DNA of 64,000 nucleotides, taken from Carya illinoinensis. Its lineage: Eukaryota; Streptophyta; Magnoliopsida; Fagales; Juglandaceae. Where the stretch lies: the NCBI RefSeq assembly GCF_018687715.1, contig NC_056758.1:1116001-1180000 (forward strand). Direction: 5' to 3'. How positions within the stretch are numbered: the stretch's first letter is position 1; the number at the start of each line of letters is the position of its first letter. The notes below the pieces were generated by a model. It was given only the letters and a program-made list of their open reading frames with translations. It did no database searches and was not told the DNA's origin. Position numbers and translations under genes: made by a program. Positions 11,063 to 23,200 of the stretch are shown in pieces.

Positions 11063-11969
11063 TTTTGCTTTATGATAATAAAATAATACTTCACAAATAT
11101 TCATATTTGTATTTCTATCTTCTGATAGATGTTTTATGTGCTCCATTTTATTTCTTTCAGGGATTTTCATATATTTGACATGATCCAATGACTCATATAA
11201 ATATGCATTTAATCATGCATATCCAAACTCTCAGTAATCTTCAAGTTAATAAAAACCTCAAGGAGTTCTACTGGTCTAGGACTAACTTACTTCTTTATAA
11301 TCGCAACAATCAGTCCTCTTCCTAGGTGGTACTTCGATAACTGACCAATTAATAACTTAAACTTGAGACTTTCTCTCTTATAATTGTCATAACTCTTCTA
11401 TCCATCATGAGTTATCAATTATTTTAACTCTAAATGATTTGTTCCTAATGTTCACATAAATCCTCAAAACCAAGATTTTACTCCCCATATAATAGTCTTC
11501 AAAAGAAGATCGATCTATGTATCTATAAAGATAGTGCTTTGCCAGAAATCATTTACTGGCGGCGTGGTAATACTATTATCATAAATGAATCATACTAAGG
11601 CTAAAGTTTCTCCTAATCAAATTACTCTTCCAAACACAATTTCTATCGTATTCTCAGAATCAAAACAATTCTCCAAATATATGGAATACCATTCATCAAT
11701 TCTAAATATCCTTTCTCATATTACTAAAAGGTATTCTATATCTACATTGGTATGAACAATAATACTTCTAATGAAAATTGTTACTCTTACCACTAGGGTA
11801 ACAATTCAGCTTCCAAGCTGAATTCTCAAGCACTACCACAATTAATAGAAACAATGACTCGTTTGAATCAAACAATGTACAATTTACCAACCCCAATGAC
11901 TTGACCTACTCCAAAATAATAATAATGAAATACTACCATCAATTGCAATCAGATCAACGTTAACTATGT
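11063..11969. other. Interior of the LTR element without recognisable coding
   Basis: No retroviral protein motif could be read in any frame. This is roughly where gag-pol would sit in an autonomous relative. Confidence 0.5.
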
Positions 11970-12242
11970 TTAACCACATATAGGTCTTAGTAAAATACCA
12001 GTGACGATACCAGCTCCTGCGGTTCCTTGGGTGCCAGCATCTACATCTTTCTGAGTGACAACATATACTCTAATGGGTATGTGCACTTGCCGTAGTAGTG
12101 GATGTCTAAACACGTTGATTAGCAAACTTACCACGTCAACTAATCTTTCATCCATCGGGAAATTCTGATCCTCTTGATTGTTATCTCCCTTAGGATTCCG
12201 AAGTATTCTACCATGAGTCATGTGTCCCTTCTTGAAACACAC
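11970..12242 (-). CDS. Short element-sense frame near the primer site (gag-position remnant?)
   Basis: A 90-codon frame begins 134 bases downstream of the primer-binding site, the position of a gag start. Visible segments include FKKGHMTHGRI and DVDAGTQGTAGAGIV. No gag motif or zinc knuckle is present, so it may be a chance or decayed frame. Confidence 0.25.
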   Translation of the reverse strand: MCFKKGHMTHGRILRNPKGDNNQEDQNFPMDERLVDVVSLLINVFRHPLLRQVHIPIRVYVVTQKDVDAGTQGTAGAGIVTGILLRPICG

Positions 12243-12375
12243 GAGTATATGTATTAAAACTACATACTACTTTTCATACCTTAAGAAATTCAAGCCTACT
12301 AACGACTAAAAATTTCAAGCTTAATATTTGGTGCATTTCCTAAGGACATGTGGATTTACTGCCCAGAGACTTATT

Positions 12376-12387
12376 GCTCTGATACCA
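12376..12387 (-). promoter_or_regulatory. Primer-binding site for initiator tRNA-Met
   Basis: The minus strand reads TGGTATCAGAGC, the canonical plant tRNA-iMet primer site, separated by three bases from the inner edge of the 5' LTR. It fixes the element's orientation as minus. Confidence 0.9.
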
Positions 12388-12390
12388 CCC

Positions 12391-14702
12391 TATGACGCCC
12401 CCAAATTCTGTTTGGGATCAGACGGATATTTGAAGCGTCGAGACATGCAACACAAGGTTACCTGCCCCCGTTCATGACATATAAGATGCAATATTCCTAA
12501 TATGAATTTAACATTATGCAATATTCGCAGCGGATAATTTTTTTTTTTTAGCAATACTATGCACCAAATTGAAAATATCTCAAATGCTTAAAACATATTT
12601 CATACATAAAGACCCACTGAACAACTAAGATCACAACACTAGTCCAAAATGGTTATGATCCAAAAAGTACTAGAGATGCAACTCCATCGTACCAGTAGTA
12701 ATTTACGTTAACTACTATATTAACATTGACGTCGCACCGTCGCTTAGTCAACTGTGTCTAGTTTATCAGCTCCTGATTCTCCTTCAGGTCCTGTAACAAG
12801 ATCTACCATTAGGGGGGAATGGTAGTTGGGACTACCAAAGTGAGATTTGATTACAAATCTCAGTAAGTTAACAAAAAACTTCCACACAAGCTAATGATGC
12901 ATGGATGACAGTAAAAGCATAAATGCATAATCAAATTCATAAGTAATTAAAGCATAACTTGGCGTACAACATAGCATAATTGACATAACTTAAATGGAAA
13001 CATGAACTGAACTTGACTTGACATGAACTTAATCTGAAACTTGACTTAGCATGAACTTGCTCTGAAACTTGAATTAACATGAACATGATATGAAACTTAA
13101 CTTATCATGAACTTGTTCTGAAACTTGACTTAACATGAATATGATATGAAACTTGACTTATTATGAATTTGTTCTGAGATTTGACTTAACATGAAAAATA
13201 CATACTCCACAGTTGTTGTGGCCCCATGTATTCTACGTGTAAATACATACTCCACAGTTGTTGTGGCCCCATGTATTCTATACAAACTTGACTTAACATG
13301 AAAAATACATACTCCACAGTTGTTGTGGCCCCATGTATTCTACGTGTAAATACATACTCTACAGTTGTTGTGGCCCCATATATTCTACACATCACAATGC
13401 AGTTAAATACATACTCCACAGTTGTTGTGGCCCCATATATTCTACGTGTAAATACATACTCCACAGTTGTTGTGGCCCCATGTATTCTACTCAAACTTGA
13501 CTTAACATGAAAAATATATACTCCACAGTTGTTGTGGCTCCATGTATTCTACGTGTAAATACATACTCCACAGTTGTTGTGGCCCCATGTATTCTACACA
13601 TCACAATGCAGTTAAATACATACTCCACAGTTGTTGTGGCCCCATGTATTCTACGCAAACTAAATGTACTCAAGATGAAACGTGACTGGAATACGAAAGG
13701 ATTGAAGCCCTGATATAACATAATGTGATTTGACCATAACTTGAAATACATGACCAACTTGAGATAGAAACATTTCGTAACATAGCATAACATATAATAG
13801 ATCACAACATATTTAATATGACATACTTGTAACGTACAGTAACACATGACAGAATATATTATGCAATAGATAAAAATTGATGACAGAATAAATTCTGTAT
13901 AATAGACAATTACGTGATAACTTGGCATGGCATGACATATATGATAACATACATACATACACTATACTTCCTTTACTTAGCACACATACACAGTAGACTG
14001 CTAGTAAGTTAAAAGCTAACTTACCTCGATCTCCGCGTTTCTTATAAAACCTTAAGCGCGATCACGAGGAAAAAAGTTTCGAAATGGGCGTGCAAAACAA
14101 CTCCTAAAAGCTGTTCGAGAGAGAGTGTTTGATATTCTTTTAATGGAAAGTGTAAATGAAGATAATTTCGTGGGGAGGGGTGGCTGGAGATACTTATGGA
14201 TGAGATATGGAAGAGATGAGGCTGGAGTGGGAGTTAAGTGTGAGACTCTCTTACCCGAAGTGAGAGTTAAGTGTATAACTCTCTTACCCAATAATATCCA
14301 TGAAATTAGCTTAAAATATTTTTATCCAATAATATCCACAAAATTAGTTTAAAATATTTTTATCCAATAATATCTAAAAAAATTAGCTCAAGATATTTTT
14401 ATCCAATAATATCTACAGTTTTGAGCAGACGTTTCGTCCGAAAATATGAAAAAGTGTTATTGCGCCATAAGACCTTAAATAACCCTCCGAGTCTAATGGC
14501 ACAAACCATAATACATTTTGACACTTCTAACTATCTCCAATAATCAAAAACACACTTCGGATACCATAGTAAATAATAACACTAACTATATACTTAGACT
14601 AAAACCGATACGATTAATGGATTCGTGAAAACTTATGGGGTCTTCACAAGGTTCCTAAAGCTAATAGAAATTTCACAATTAAATTTCTAACGGGCTGTTA
14701 CA
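12391..14702 (-). repeat. 5' LTR of the nested element
   Basis: 2312 bp, closely similar to 7448-9880 but with nine hairpin units instead of eleven and two ~34-bp GTGAGAGTTAAGTGTA repeats instead of three. The inner end reads TATGACGCC where the other LTR has TGTGATGCC, one base off the terminal TG. Confidence 0.85.
13197..13655 (-). repeat. Hairpin minisatellite, 9 units, in the 5' LTR
   Basis: Nine units of the same palindromic ~37-bp motif with the same three spacer kinds. The count differs from its partner LTR (eleven), so the array has changed length since insertion. Confidence 0.9.
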
Positions 14703-17293
14703 AGTTTCATCTCACCCAACAGATTTTTTACTTGAGGAAGGAGCCAAACCCCTCTCTTGCAGAACACCTACGACAGTTTAGGTCCCTTTGTGATAACCTT
14801 GCAGCAATTGAATGGCCCATGGAGGATAAAATGAAGCTTTTTTCTCTGTTGAATAGCCTTGGACTAAAGTACGAGACGTTCATCACCTCTATGCTCAAAC
14901 CAACAATGTTGATGTACACTGAATTAGTGCTGCTCCTCCAAGGGTATGAACTTCGTTCCCATCTCCATGACTCTTTCTCTAACCCTTCTATGGCCTTTTA
15001 TGGAAAAAAGACAGGGCATAATGGTCAGCGACAAGGTGACTGAAATTTCTCCTCCAAGGGGCGCTGCATCACTTAGTTCAGCCAACCCACTCGCCCCTTT
15101 CATCACTCTGCAAATTTGGTGCGTCTCAAAGTTATGCATCTGCTGGCTCGGCTCCTACACGTGATCCTCACAAATTTGAGATTTGTCAAATTTGTGGCAA
15201 AAGGGGATACGTGACACTTATAATGTTGGCATCGTTTTGATCATGCTCTTCAACTTGATGATGTCCCACAAGCCTTGGCTACACTCACTCTTAATAATTT
15301 TGTCTCCAACTTTGAATGGACTGTTGACACAGAGGCTACTACCCACATAACATGTAATTTAGGTATGCTTGAAAATCGTTGATGTTATTTTGGTATTGAC
15401 GTTGTTATTGTTGGCGATGGTACTTTACATGAAATCACCCATATTGGTGATACTATTATCTGGTCTGGGGCCTCTCAAATTAAATGAAAATGATGCTTTA
15501 TTAAATCTTTTATTTCTTGGTTAATTAACATCTAATTATCCTTACCTTTTATGAATTTTATGGTATTGGTTTCTTTGTTAAGGACATAGTGACCAATTGC
15601 ACAATCTTGAACGAGCGACGAAGGGGTAACCTATATGTCTTATCCCCTCCTATTGAAACTCATTTCTCCACCTGATTTAGATTGGTCATTGAAAAAATGT
15701 GGCATCAACGGTTGGGTCATCCCAAGCATCCACTCTTCTAGTTCTTTGCTCCAAAGGTCTTATTCAAATCATCGACATAGAAAATTACCCTTTTTGCCCT
15801 CATCTCATACTAATCTCCATGTCTTTAATAAAATCTATTGTAACTTGTGGGGCCCTATCCCTATTTTATCAATTGAAAATTTTCAATATTATGCATGTTT
15901 AGTTATTTGAAAAATATGTTGACCATCAATTTAACCAAAAAATAAAAAATTTTCAATTTGATGGTGGTGGCGAATTCGCTGACCACCAATTCAACTCACA
16001 CCTCCAACAACAAGGAATCTTGCATCAATACTTCTATCCCCATACATCATAACAAAACGGCTCAGTCGAACGCCAACACCCCATCATTCAGGAATTAGGC
16101 ACGAGCATGCTTTTCCATAGTGGTGTCCCTAAACGCTTCTAGGTAAAAGCATTTACTACTACTATCTTTTTAATTAATCACCTCCCTTCTACCGCCATTG
16201 ACCTTCAATCTCTTTTATCTATCCTGTATGGTCATTTTCTTGATTACACCTTACTCCTTGTCTTTGCCTCAAAATGCTATCCTTATACATCAGACACCAA
16301 ACATAACAAGTTTGATCCCAAAACTCTACCATGTATCTTCATGGGCTATATTAATCACCATCAAGATTACAAATGCTATCACCCTCCCTCTCGACAAACC
16401 TTGATTTCTCGACATGTCGTCTTTGACGAACCCACCTTCCTATTTAAACAACCTGGTAACCTTCATGTCCCATCCTCTACTGCTCAAGTATTATCTATGT
16501 TTCATGAATAACGCTATCCTATATCAAACACTAACAATATAAGTGCTGCTAGTTCTTCTTCCTTGTAGGTCCCTCCTCTTGATGTTGATATTCTCCTTCC
16601 TACGATTGTTGTGCCCGCCTTACCCACTACACCTACTTCAACTTCTAGTCATGCCATGTGGAGTGATGCTCTCTATGAGACAAATGCTTTGTGACTCCAC
16701 CTTTGTCACCAGTGATTGACTCCCCCCATTCTTTTCCTCGCCACCACATGGTAACATGCTCCAAGGTTGGGATTAACAAACATAACCCTAAATATGCTAA
16801 TCTCCATACTCTTGTTGATCTTCCATAGGAACCCAAGACTATTCGCTCCGCTCTCAAACATCTTGGTTGGTACAAGGCTAAGAAAGACAAAATCCAAAGC
16901 CCTCCATGACAACAACACATGGACTCTCGTGCCTTATACCCTGTCCATGGATGTCATTGGCTGCAAATGGGTCTCCAAGACCAAAATCAATGCTGACAGA
17001 TCTCTTGACTAACTCAAAGCCCGTCTTGTTGTGAAAGGGTTCCATCAAATGGATGGGGTCAACTATACAAAGACTTTTTCTTCTGTCATCAAACCTGGCA
17101 CCATTTGCATTGTGCCTACCTTAGCTCTTTTTCATTGTTGGGACATTCGCCAGCTTGACGTCAAGAATGTTTTTCTCCATGATGATCTACAGGAAGATGT
17201 TCTTATGGATCAAACTCCAGGTTTTGTCCACCCTACTTTTTCCTCACATGTTTACAAATTAAACAAAGCTTTATATGGTTTAAAACAAGCGAT
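14703..17293 (+). pseudogene. Copia gag-pol remainder (gag 3' part, protease, integrase, RT)
   Basis: Gag resumes immediately after AGTTT: LRKEPNPSLAEHLRQFRSL and a leucine-rich stretch to about 15020. A decayed zinc knuckle (CQICGKRGY) lies near 15180, a protease-like DTEATTHIT near 15330, an integrase HQRLGHP near 15700 and NLWGPIP near 15848, and reverse transcriptase (GCKWVSKTK, QLDVKNVFLHDDL, LNKALYGLKQA) at 16960-17293. Many stops and frame changes make it non-functional. It ends within RT before the YVDD catalytic motif. Confidence 0.75.
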
Positions 17294-17426
17294 GACTATT
17301 GCTTTTTCTACTACAGTTACAACTGTACCGAATCGTGGAGTTTACGGTCTCTTATTTTCTTTCATTTCCTTTGTGCTTGGTGTATCAAATCATGATAAGC
17401 CAACTTTCAGCAGTTTTTCAATCTTT

Positions 17427-18020
17427 TTATGCCTTAGGGTGTAATTGATCCGATTTTGGGGGGTCACGGACCGAAAATTTCGATCCATCATTTTTGCCGA
17501 ACTGGACCGTTAACTTTTTCTTTTTTTTGATAGAAAAACTAATACAAAAAACTAATTGAATTAGTAAATTTAAAATTAAATGATATCTTCAACTTTTTAT
17601 ATATGATTAATAAATATTAAATAATTTCATTATATATATGGTTAATGGTAATCTCTTGAATGAAAATTACATAATTAACTGATACTATTATTATATAAAA
17701 TTATATATTATATATACATATTTAAATATATATGACTATTTGGTCTGTTTTGTTAATAATATATATTAAATATAAAATAATATATTATATAAAGAAAGAA
17801 CAAAGTAGAGGCATTTGCAACTATAGGTGCTCCTTTTTTTTTTTTTTTTTTTTTTTCATTTTTCCCTTAATTGTTAAGAAATGTATTAAATTATTTTTTT
17901 TAAATTTTTTTCTTAACTGTTCAAAAATATTTTAAAGTGATTGGTCAGTTTTTATCGATCTCCGTAGAAAGTGCCGGATCAATATATACATACATCCGGA
18001 CCGACGGCAGTCTTGCAACA
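17427..18020. mobile_element. hAT-like MITE fragment (TAGGGTGTAA end)
   Basis: Starts TTAGGGTGTAATTGATCCG inside a ~340-bp repeat unit; the unit resumes with AAAAGTTGTCAAACTTTGC after about 18020. The start resembles the terminus of the complete hAT MITE at 18079, and the CGGACCG-type sequence just inside is typical of such elements. The other end could not be identified, so it is probably truncated. The interior is AT-rich with a 24-base T-run near 17833. Confidence 0.4.
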
Positions 18021-18078
18021 CTACTTTTGAAAAAGTTGTCAAACTTTGCAGATAAAGATGAACGGCAGCAGTGCGCAC

Positions 18079-18690
18079 TAGGGCTGTACATTAAACTGAA
18101 AAATCGCCCTACATCGACGGAGACCGACCGCCGGAGGCCGGAACCGGCCGGAACCGGCGAAGAACCGATCGGCGGTCGAGATAAATGTATTGGAACCGAC
18201 GTCGGCCGGTTCGGTTCGCAGTTCGACTCAGGAAAAACCGTTGAACCGGCTGACATCTGTTATAACCTTTTTTTTTTTGTTTTTACCTGTAAAGAAACGA
18301 CGCCGTTTCACTTTAATGAGTGAAACGGCGTCGTTTAAAACTCTTGAATGAGAAAAAATTTTAGTGGAACGGCGCCGTTTGCGCCGTTCCAAAATTGCAT
18401 TATACGACCTCGCCCCCCCTTCCTTCTTCTCCGTCGTCTTCTTCAAGCTCCGGTTTCTCTGTTTTAGACCTTCGTCGCACACGCATGGCAGAGTCGCAGA
18501 CGCGACTCCTCCGTCCCAGACGACGCCGACGGCAGACCGAAGACCGCGCCGACGCTAGTCGAGACCGATGGAATCAGTTCTCTCTCCTCCAGTCGATCGG
18601 TTTCGGCCGGTTGTAAGGGGTGTTCTCCCACGTCGGTGGGGTTTCGGTTTGGCGTCGAAACCGACGCCGACGCGTCGGTTTACACCCCTA
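18079..18690. mobile_element. hAT-type MITE, 612 bp, with 8-bp target duplication
   Basis: Terminal inverted repeats TAGGGCTGTACA and TTTACACCCCTA, flanked by a perfect 8-bp duplication GTGCGCAC at 18071-18078 and 18691-18698, the hAT signature. The interior is GC-rich in an AT-rich area, with many CGG/CCG steps that create long but non-conserved open frames on both strands. No transposase is present. Confidence 0.9.
18295..18336. repeat. Perfect 18-bp stem hairpin in the hAT MITE
   Basis: AAACGACGCCGTTTCACT pairs exactly with AGTGAAACGGCGTCGTTT across a 6-base loop TTAATG. A related GGCGTCGTTTT recurs at 63053-63063. Confidence 0.95.
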
Positions 18691-18716
18691 GTGCGCACAG
18701 TCGAGGGCCTAAAACC

Positions 18717-19117
18717 CCCCATCTTAAAAATTCAGTTTAAATCAATTTAATTTATTTTTAAATTGAATCTAATATATTTTTATCCGTAAATTTTATAATT
18801 TTTTATAATTTTTTTATAAATAATATTAAATTCATTTTAATCTTTAAATATATTTAAATTTATTTTAGATAGATTTCATATAATTTATTCCATTTATTCA
18901 ATTTATTATTATTCATAAACAACTTAGTTAGATAGCTGTATTTAGATATTGAATTGATTTGAGATAAAAGTTAAAAGATGAATAAAATATTATTTTTTAA
19001 TATTATTATTATTTTAAAATTTAAAAAATTAAATTATTTATTATATTTTATATTAAATTTTAAAAAAATTATAATAATTATATAAGATGAGTTAAAAAGA
19101 ATGAATCGAAGAGAGTA
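18717..19117. mobile_element. AT-rich MITE-like insertion, related to the element at 29.2 kb
   Basis: Sequence after 18717 is unrelated to the ~340-bp unit, which resumes at about 19117. The part 18935-19100 (TTAGATATTGAATTGATTTG, GATGAATAAAATATTATT, then a run of AT-rich blocks) follows the reverse complement of 29165-29356. The ends are eroded and no target duplication was found. Confidence 0.45.
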
Positions 19118-19264
19118 TCCAAACTCAACTCAAAACTGCAATGTTGAGAACCAGTGTCAGGCTTTCAATTCAGATATGTTAAAAATACGAACTTTCCACA
19201 CAATTGTAAGCGAAAGCGCACAGCTTGTAACGCTGAATCGTGGAGGTTCTTTTTATTTCGAAAA

Positions 19265-19484
19265 GAGAAATACTTTTTGCAGTCGGGAGATGCAATCGGC
19301 GTGCAGTCGGCTGTAAAAAAAAATTAATGCGGGACCTACATAAAAAAAAAAAATTATTTTTATAACTTTTTATAATTCATGTAGGTCCCTTTGAATATAA
19401 AAAAATTTTTTTATAATTTTTTTATTTATTCCGTACAATCGACTGCACACCGACTGTGTGTAGCGACTGTACGTAGCAAAGCTG
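19265..19484 (+). mobile_element. 220-bp Mutator-like MITE, intact copy
   Basis: Flanked by a perfect 9-bp duplication TTTCGAAAA at 19256-19264 and 19485-19493. It has the same inverted core GGGACCTACAT/ATGTAGGTCCC and end motifs (TTTTTGCAGTCGG, GTAGCAAAGC) as the split copy at 1406-4943, in the opposite orientation. The 9-bp duplication points to the Mutator superfamily. Confidence 0.85.
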
Positions 19485-19493
19485 TTTCGAAAA

Positions 19494-20238
19494 AATCTTT
19501 CTTTCTTCATTTGCTTTCCTTTCCTCGTTGCGGTGTGCCAAATAGTTTGCCTTCAGCAGCCTTTCGGTCTTTTTCTACTTTTTGAAAAATTGTTCAACTT
19601 TGCAAACTGATAGAGACAGATACGAGCAGTCCCGCACTGCACCACATCCGTAGGCCTACCTTTTGTTTGAAGTCCAAACTCCACTCGGAGTCTCTCGGTT
19701 CGAAACTACCAATGCCGAGAAACGTTGTCACATGTGTGGCCACTCCACAGCCAGAGAAAGCAAAAGCCAATGGACGGCAGAACCCATTTCTGTGTCTTTC
19801 CCAGAACCACTCAGGCCCACATGAGGTAAATTTATCAATTACCATGTAGCTAAATTCCAAGACCCCTCTCTTTTAGAACTAGATTTTTTTTTTTGTGTGT
19901 GTGGGTGTGTTTCCCTCTACTCACGTTTAGCTTACTTTGTAAATAGTTGCCTGAGATGATTCTCATATTTAACGTTATACATTCAGTCTTTTCACGTCAA
20001 ATGTTAAATCATTAATTCTGGTAATACAGGTCACTTACCAGTTTTGCTTTCTGGGTTCGCTTCAAGTTTTGAAGCTTTGAATCCACGTGGCTAGGCCAGT
20101 GTTTAAGAGTGCCCGCGGGAACTCCTTAACTGAGAACTTGGAAGTTTATTTAAGCTGTATTCACGTGCTTGTCATCGAGAAGATTGAAAATTTTCCAGTT
20201 GGTGATCCTGAAAGAGGCTGCCATTGCTTGTAGAGGCC
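19494..20238 (+). promoter_or_regulatory. Upstream region and likely 5' UTR of the synthase gene
   Basis: 19494-19760 is one diverged unit of the ~340-bp array, so part of the promoter or leader is repeat-derived. A possible 5' UTR exon ends at 19825 (ATGAG before GTAAAT), with a candidate acceptor near 20030 (AATACAG); this is only suggestive. No convincing TATA box was identified. Confidence 0.35.
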
Positions 20239-23200
20239 ATGGCATCTGTTATAGGTTTCCGGGCACTGTCTTTTTTTGCATCAAGTTCGGAGAATAAGGA
20301 TCGGAGTCGAAGGCAAGTTAGGAGTTCAGGTAGTGCCGATTCGACGGTGTTGTCCTCAGACTCAGTTGTGGTGAATGGAACTTCTACAGGTGGGGGGAGG
20401 GGCGAGAGTAATGCGACTTCAGTTTATCAAGGAAATGGACGGTTAAGGTCTAAAGTTGAGGAGAAGAAAAGGGTAACGGATAATGTTTTGGAAACTCTGG
20501 AACCGTTGTGGGATGATGGGTATGGGACTTACACCGTGAGGGATTACTTTGATATGGCCAAGGACATTGTTAAGTCTGATGGTGGGCCACCACGGTGGTT
20601 TTGCCCTGTTTCTTGCGGATGCCCTTTAAAGGATTCTCCAGTTCTTCTGTTTTTGCCCGGTAATGGATGTCTCCCCGTGGTTGATTAATTTACAGATTTT
20701 TTTTTTTTTTTCCTTTTAATTTGGGTTTGTTCTTCGTTCTAAAGAGACAGAGAAGACTTGACTTTGGGGAATATTTTTCCTGAACAAATGAATATTTCTT
20801 GATGTTTGACGTGTAGTTTGGTTGATTGAAACTTACAGGGACCCTTTTTTTTTTTTTTTTCCTTTTCAAACTTCGATTTTTCATGCTGCAGGCCGCTGAA
20901 AATCTTTTGGTATTCATTTATGCAGGGATGGATGGTACTGGAATGGGGCTTGTTTTGCACCATAAGTCTCTTGGGAAGTAGGTCATGCCGCATTATTTCT
21001 ATCATAATCATGAATGTTTCTATAGATTTGATCAAATTAAATGGTGATGGAAAATTTTATAAATTCATTAGCCAGGAATTTGAAACAAATGCCTTTGCAT
21101 GCAAAACTGGGAAATTTATAGGTCTTGTTTGCGATGAGGATTCTATTGTATTAGAATAACCTACGCCCATTATGTAGCTTATAGGGTATTTTTCTGCTAA
21201 GTTGGCCAAGGCAATCCTGAGCAGCTTGTCAAGTAGTCTTATTTAACTACGACCCTATCTATAACTCCTTTACTTTACAATGTTTACAAGATTCATTATA
21301 AAGCTTGAATGGAGATAATGGACTGGACCATGTTCAGCCATGGCAGACAGCTCAATGCGACCTCTATGCCATGCTAAGTAGCCTCACTTAAATTTACCAT
21401 TGTTCCTGTTTTGTGCTGATTATGTTCCTCTTGCTTCAGATTAAAAAAAGTAAAGAATTTAGGGGTAGTTGCACTTCTCACCCCTACCACCTACTTTTCA
21501 TTTTGCACTTGAAATTACAAAAGGTTTCAAATTTACATCCAAATTTCTAATAGGTTTCGTTTTCATCTTCAGTTAAGATATGACTGCTAAGATAAATAAA
21601 AATTGACAATGTGGCATAATCTTGATGGTCAGGTTCAAATTTGAATTGGCCTCATAGAATAATTTTAATTGTTAGGTTCAAGTTTAAATAGAGGGTGTGA
21701 ATTGAAACTTATTGGTAGTCAGTATGCAAATTGGAACTTTTTGTAATTTAAGGTGCAATTGAAAAATATGTGGTAGTTTGTGGGTGAAAAGTATAATTTC
21801 TTCTAGAATTTAATTATTACAATGGCCATTAAACCTATGCCAATAAGCTGTAGCCCAAATGTCAATGTCACCACCCCTTGAGTATGAGGTGTGGGTGAGA
21901 GTTTTCAAACTCAAATTCCAAGTATCTCTACGTTAAATTATCAAGGCCGAGAAAGGAACACATAAGAAAACTGTCAATCTTATGTTGAACATCTTGGCTA
22001 GGGAACTATGATGCTTTAATTGATTCTGTATGTTTAGTGTTAGGTTCTCCAATAAAACAAGTTATGATGGCTTTGACTTCAAAATGGCTTTTATGGATTT
22101 TGTTGCTCTAACTTTACTTAATGTTGGGACTCTTTAGGGATATTATAACTGTATAGCTTAGATGCAAGGTGAAGCTACATGGCCTGCTTAGAAAAGGTGG
22201 TCATAAATTGTATGCATATTTGATAAAACAGAATAAGAATAAAAGAAAGTTATCCATATGTATTGCATTTCTTTCATTTTCTTTTTGGTTATTTATGTGT
22301 TTTTCCTGTGCACGCATATTATTTGCAGTGATCATTGTGGAAAATTTTCCTTTTGCTCATGGTAGTGTATGATATTCAGTCTTAGGAGTGGCTAGGATAT
22401 TAGTAGATTGCTTGAAAGATGTGTTTAGTTTGTATTTTTGGAAGAGTTATTAGAAACAATTTCTTCTACTTCATTGCAGGGCATTTGAAGTTTGGTGCCT
22501 GCATATTCCTGTTCAAGATCGAACACCATTTGAAGGTCCCAATTCTATCCTGGCTAATATATGCATATATACTTTCTTTATTGGTTAGATTCAAATTACA
22601 CCTGCTATAGCTTCAACAAAAGCTCCACAAACAAATAATTTTAAAGTACAAATTTCCCGATTCAACTGTTGGGGCACACTTGTTTTCCATGCTAAGTTCA
22701 AATTGATTGGATTTTATTTAGCATGTAATCCTTATATTCATGTATTTAATACACGTTGAAAACATAATAACTAACAATTTGAACAACTTATAGATGAGAT
22801 GGTTCTTAACTTCCAGTCATCTTGTATCTAAGGAGCTTGACATGTATGAGTAATATATATAATCCAAAAAGGATTTTGATAAAATTCTTGGTCAGTAGAA
22901 GGTAAAATATAGCAACGTTCTCAAATACCCTTTACTTTATATTAGAGTGGCATGATCTACAAGAATCTAAATAAGTATGAACTTTCATTTTAGAAACATT
23001 TTATATAATTTTCAAGACGACCCAAGGAAAATCTTATCATCTATTTTGAGAAAGTTGGCGTGGTAGTGTCACACCTGAGACTTTATTAAAGGTTAAAATG
23101 GGAATTACGTAATCATGTTTTTTTTCTCTTGCTGTTTTTTTTTTTTTTTTTTTTTGTGATTATTATTATTTTTATTATTACTCCTGCAGGTCCATTTTTA

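Larger units (their letters stand above)
7448..14702 (-). mobile_element. Non-autonomous LTR retrotransposon (LARD-like), 7255 bp, nested in copia gag
   Basis: Two long direct repeats, 12391-14702 (5' LTR) and 7448-9880 (3' LTR), flank a 2.5-kb interior. Read on the minus strand it starts TGTAACAGCCC, has the primer site TGGTATCAGAGC three bases inside the 5' LTR, a purine tract AGGAGGGGAGA next to the 3' LTR, and a perfect AGTTT duplication at 7443-7447 and 14703-14707. No protease, reverse transcriptase or integrase is seen, so mobilisation would need an autonomous partner. The long LTR and tRNA-Met site suggest a Tekay/Del-type chromovirus derivative; that lineage is inference. Confidence 0.85.
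6723..17293 (+). mobile_element. Decayed Ty1/copia element, split by a nested LTR element
   Basis: Copia coding remnants read left to right: gag (7105-7442, continuing 14703-15020), zinc knuckle and protease (about 15180-15360), integrase (about 15690-16450) and reverse transcriptase (about 16890-17293). The left edge interrupts a ~340-bp repeat unit and the right edge rejoins one at about 17310. No convincing LTR pair was found. The right side stops inside reverse transcriptase, so the 3' part is deleted. Confidence 0.65.

Noticed and set aside
17945..18616. Arginine/proline-rich frames on both strands
   Set aside because: They lie in or next to the GC-rich hAT MITE and come from its composition and hairpin; no domain is visible.
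20224..20238. Five-codon upstream extension of the synthase frame
   Set aside because: It begins at TTG, not ATG; the ATG at 20239 in a CCATGG context is the normal start.
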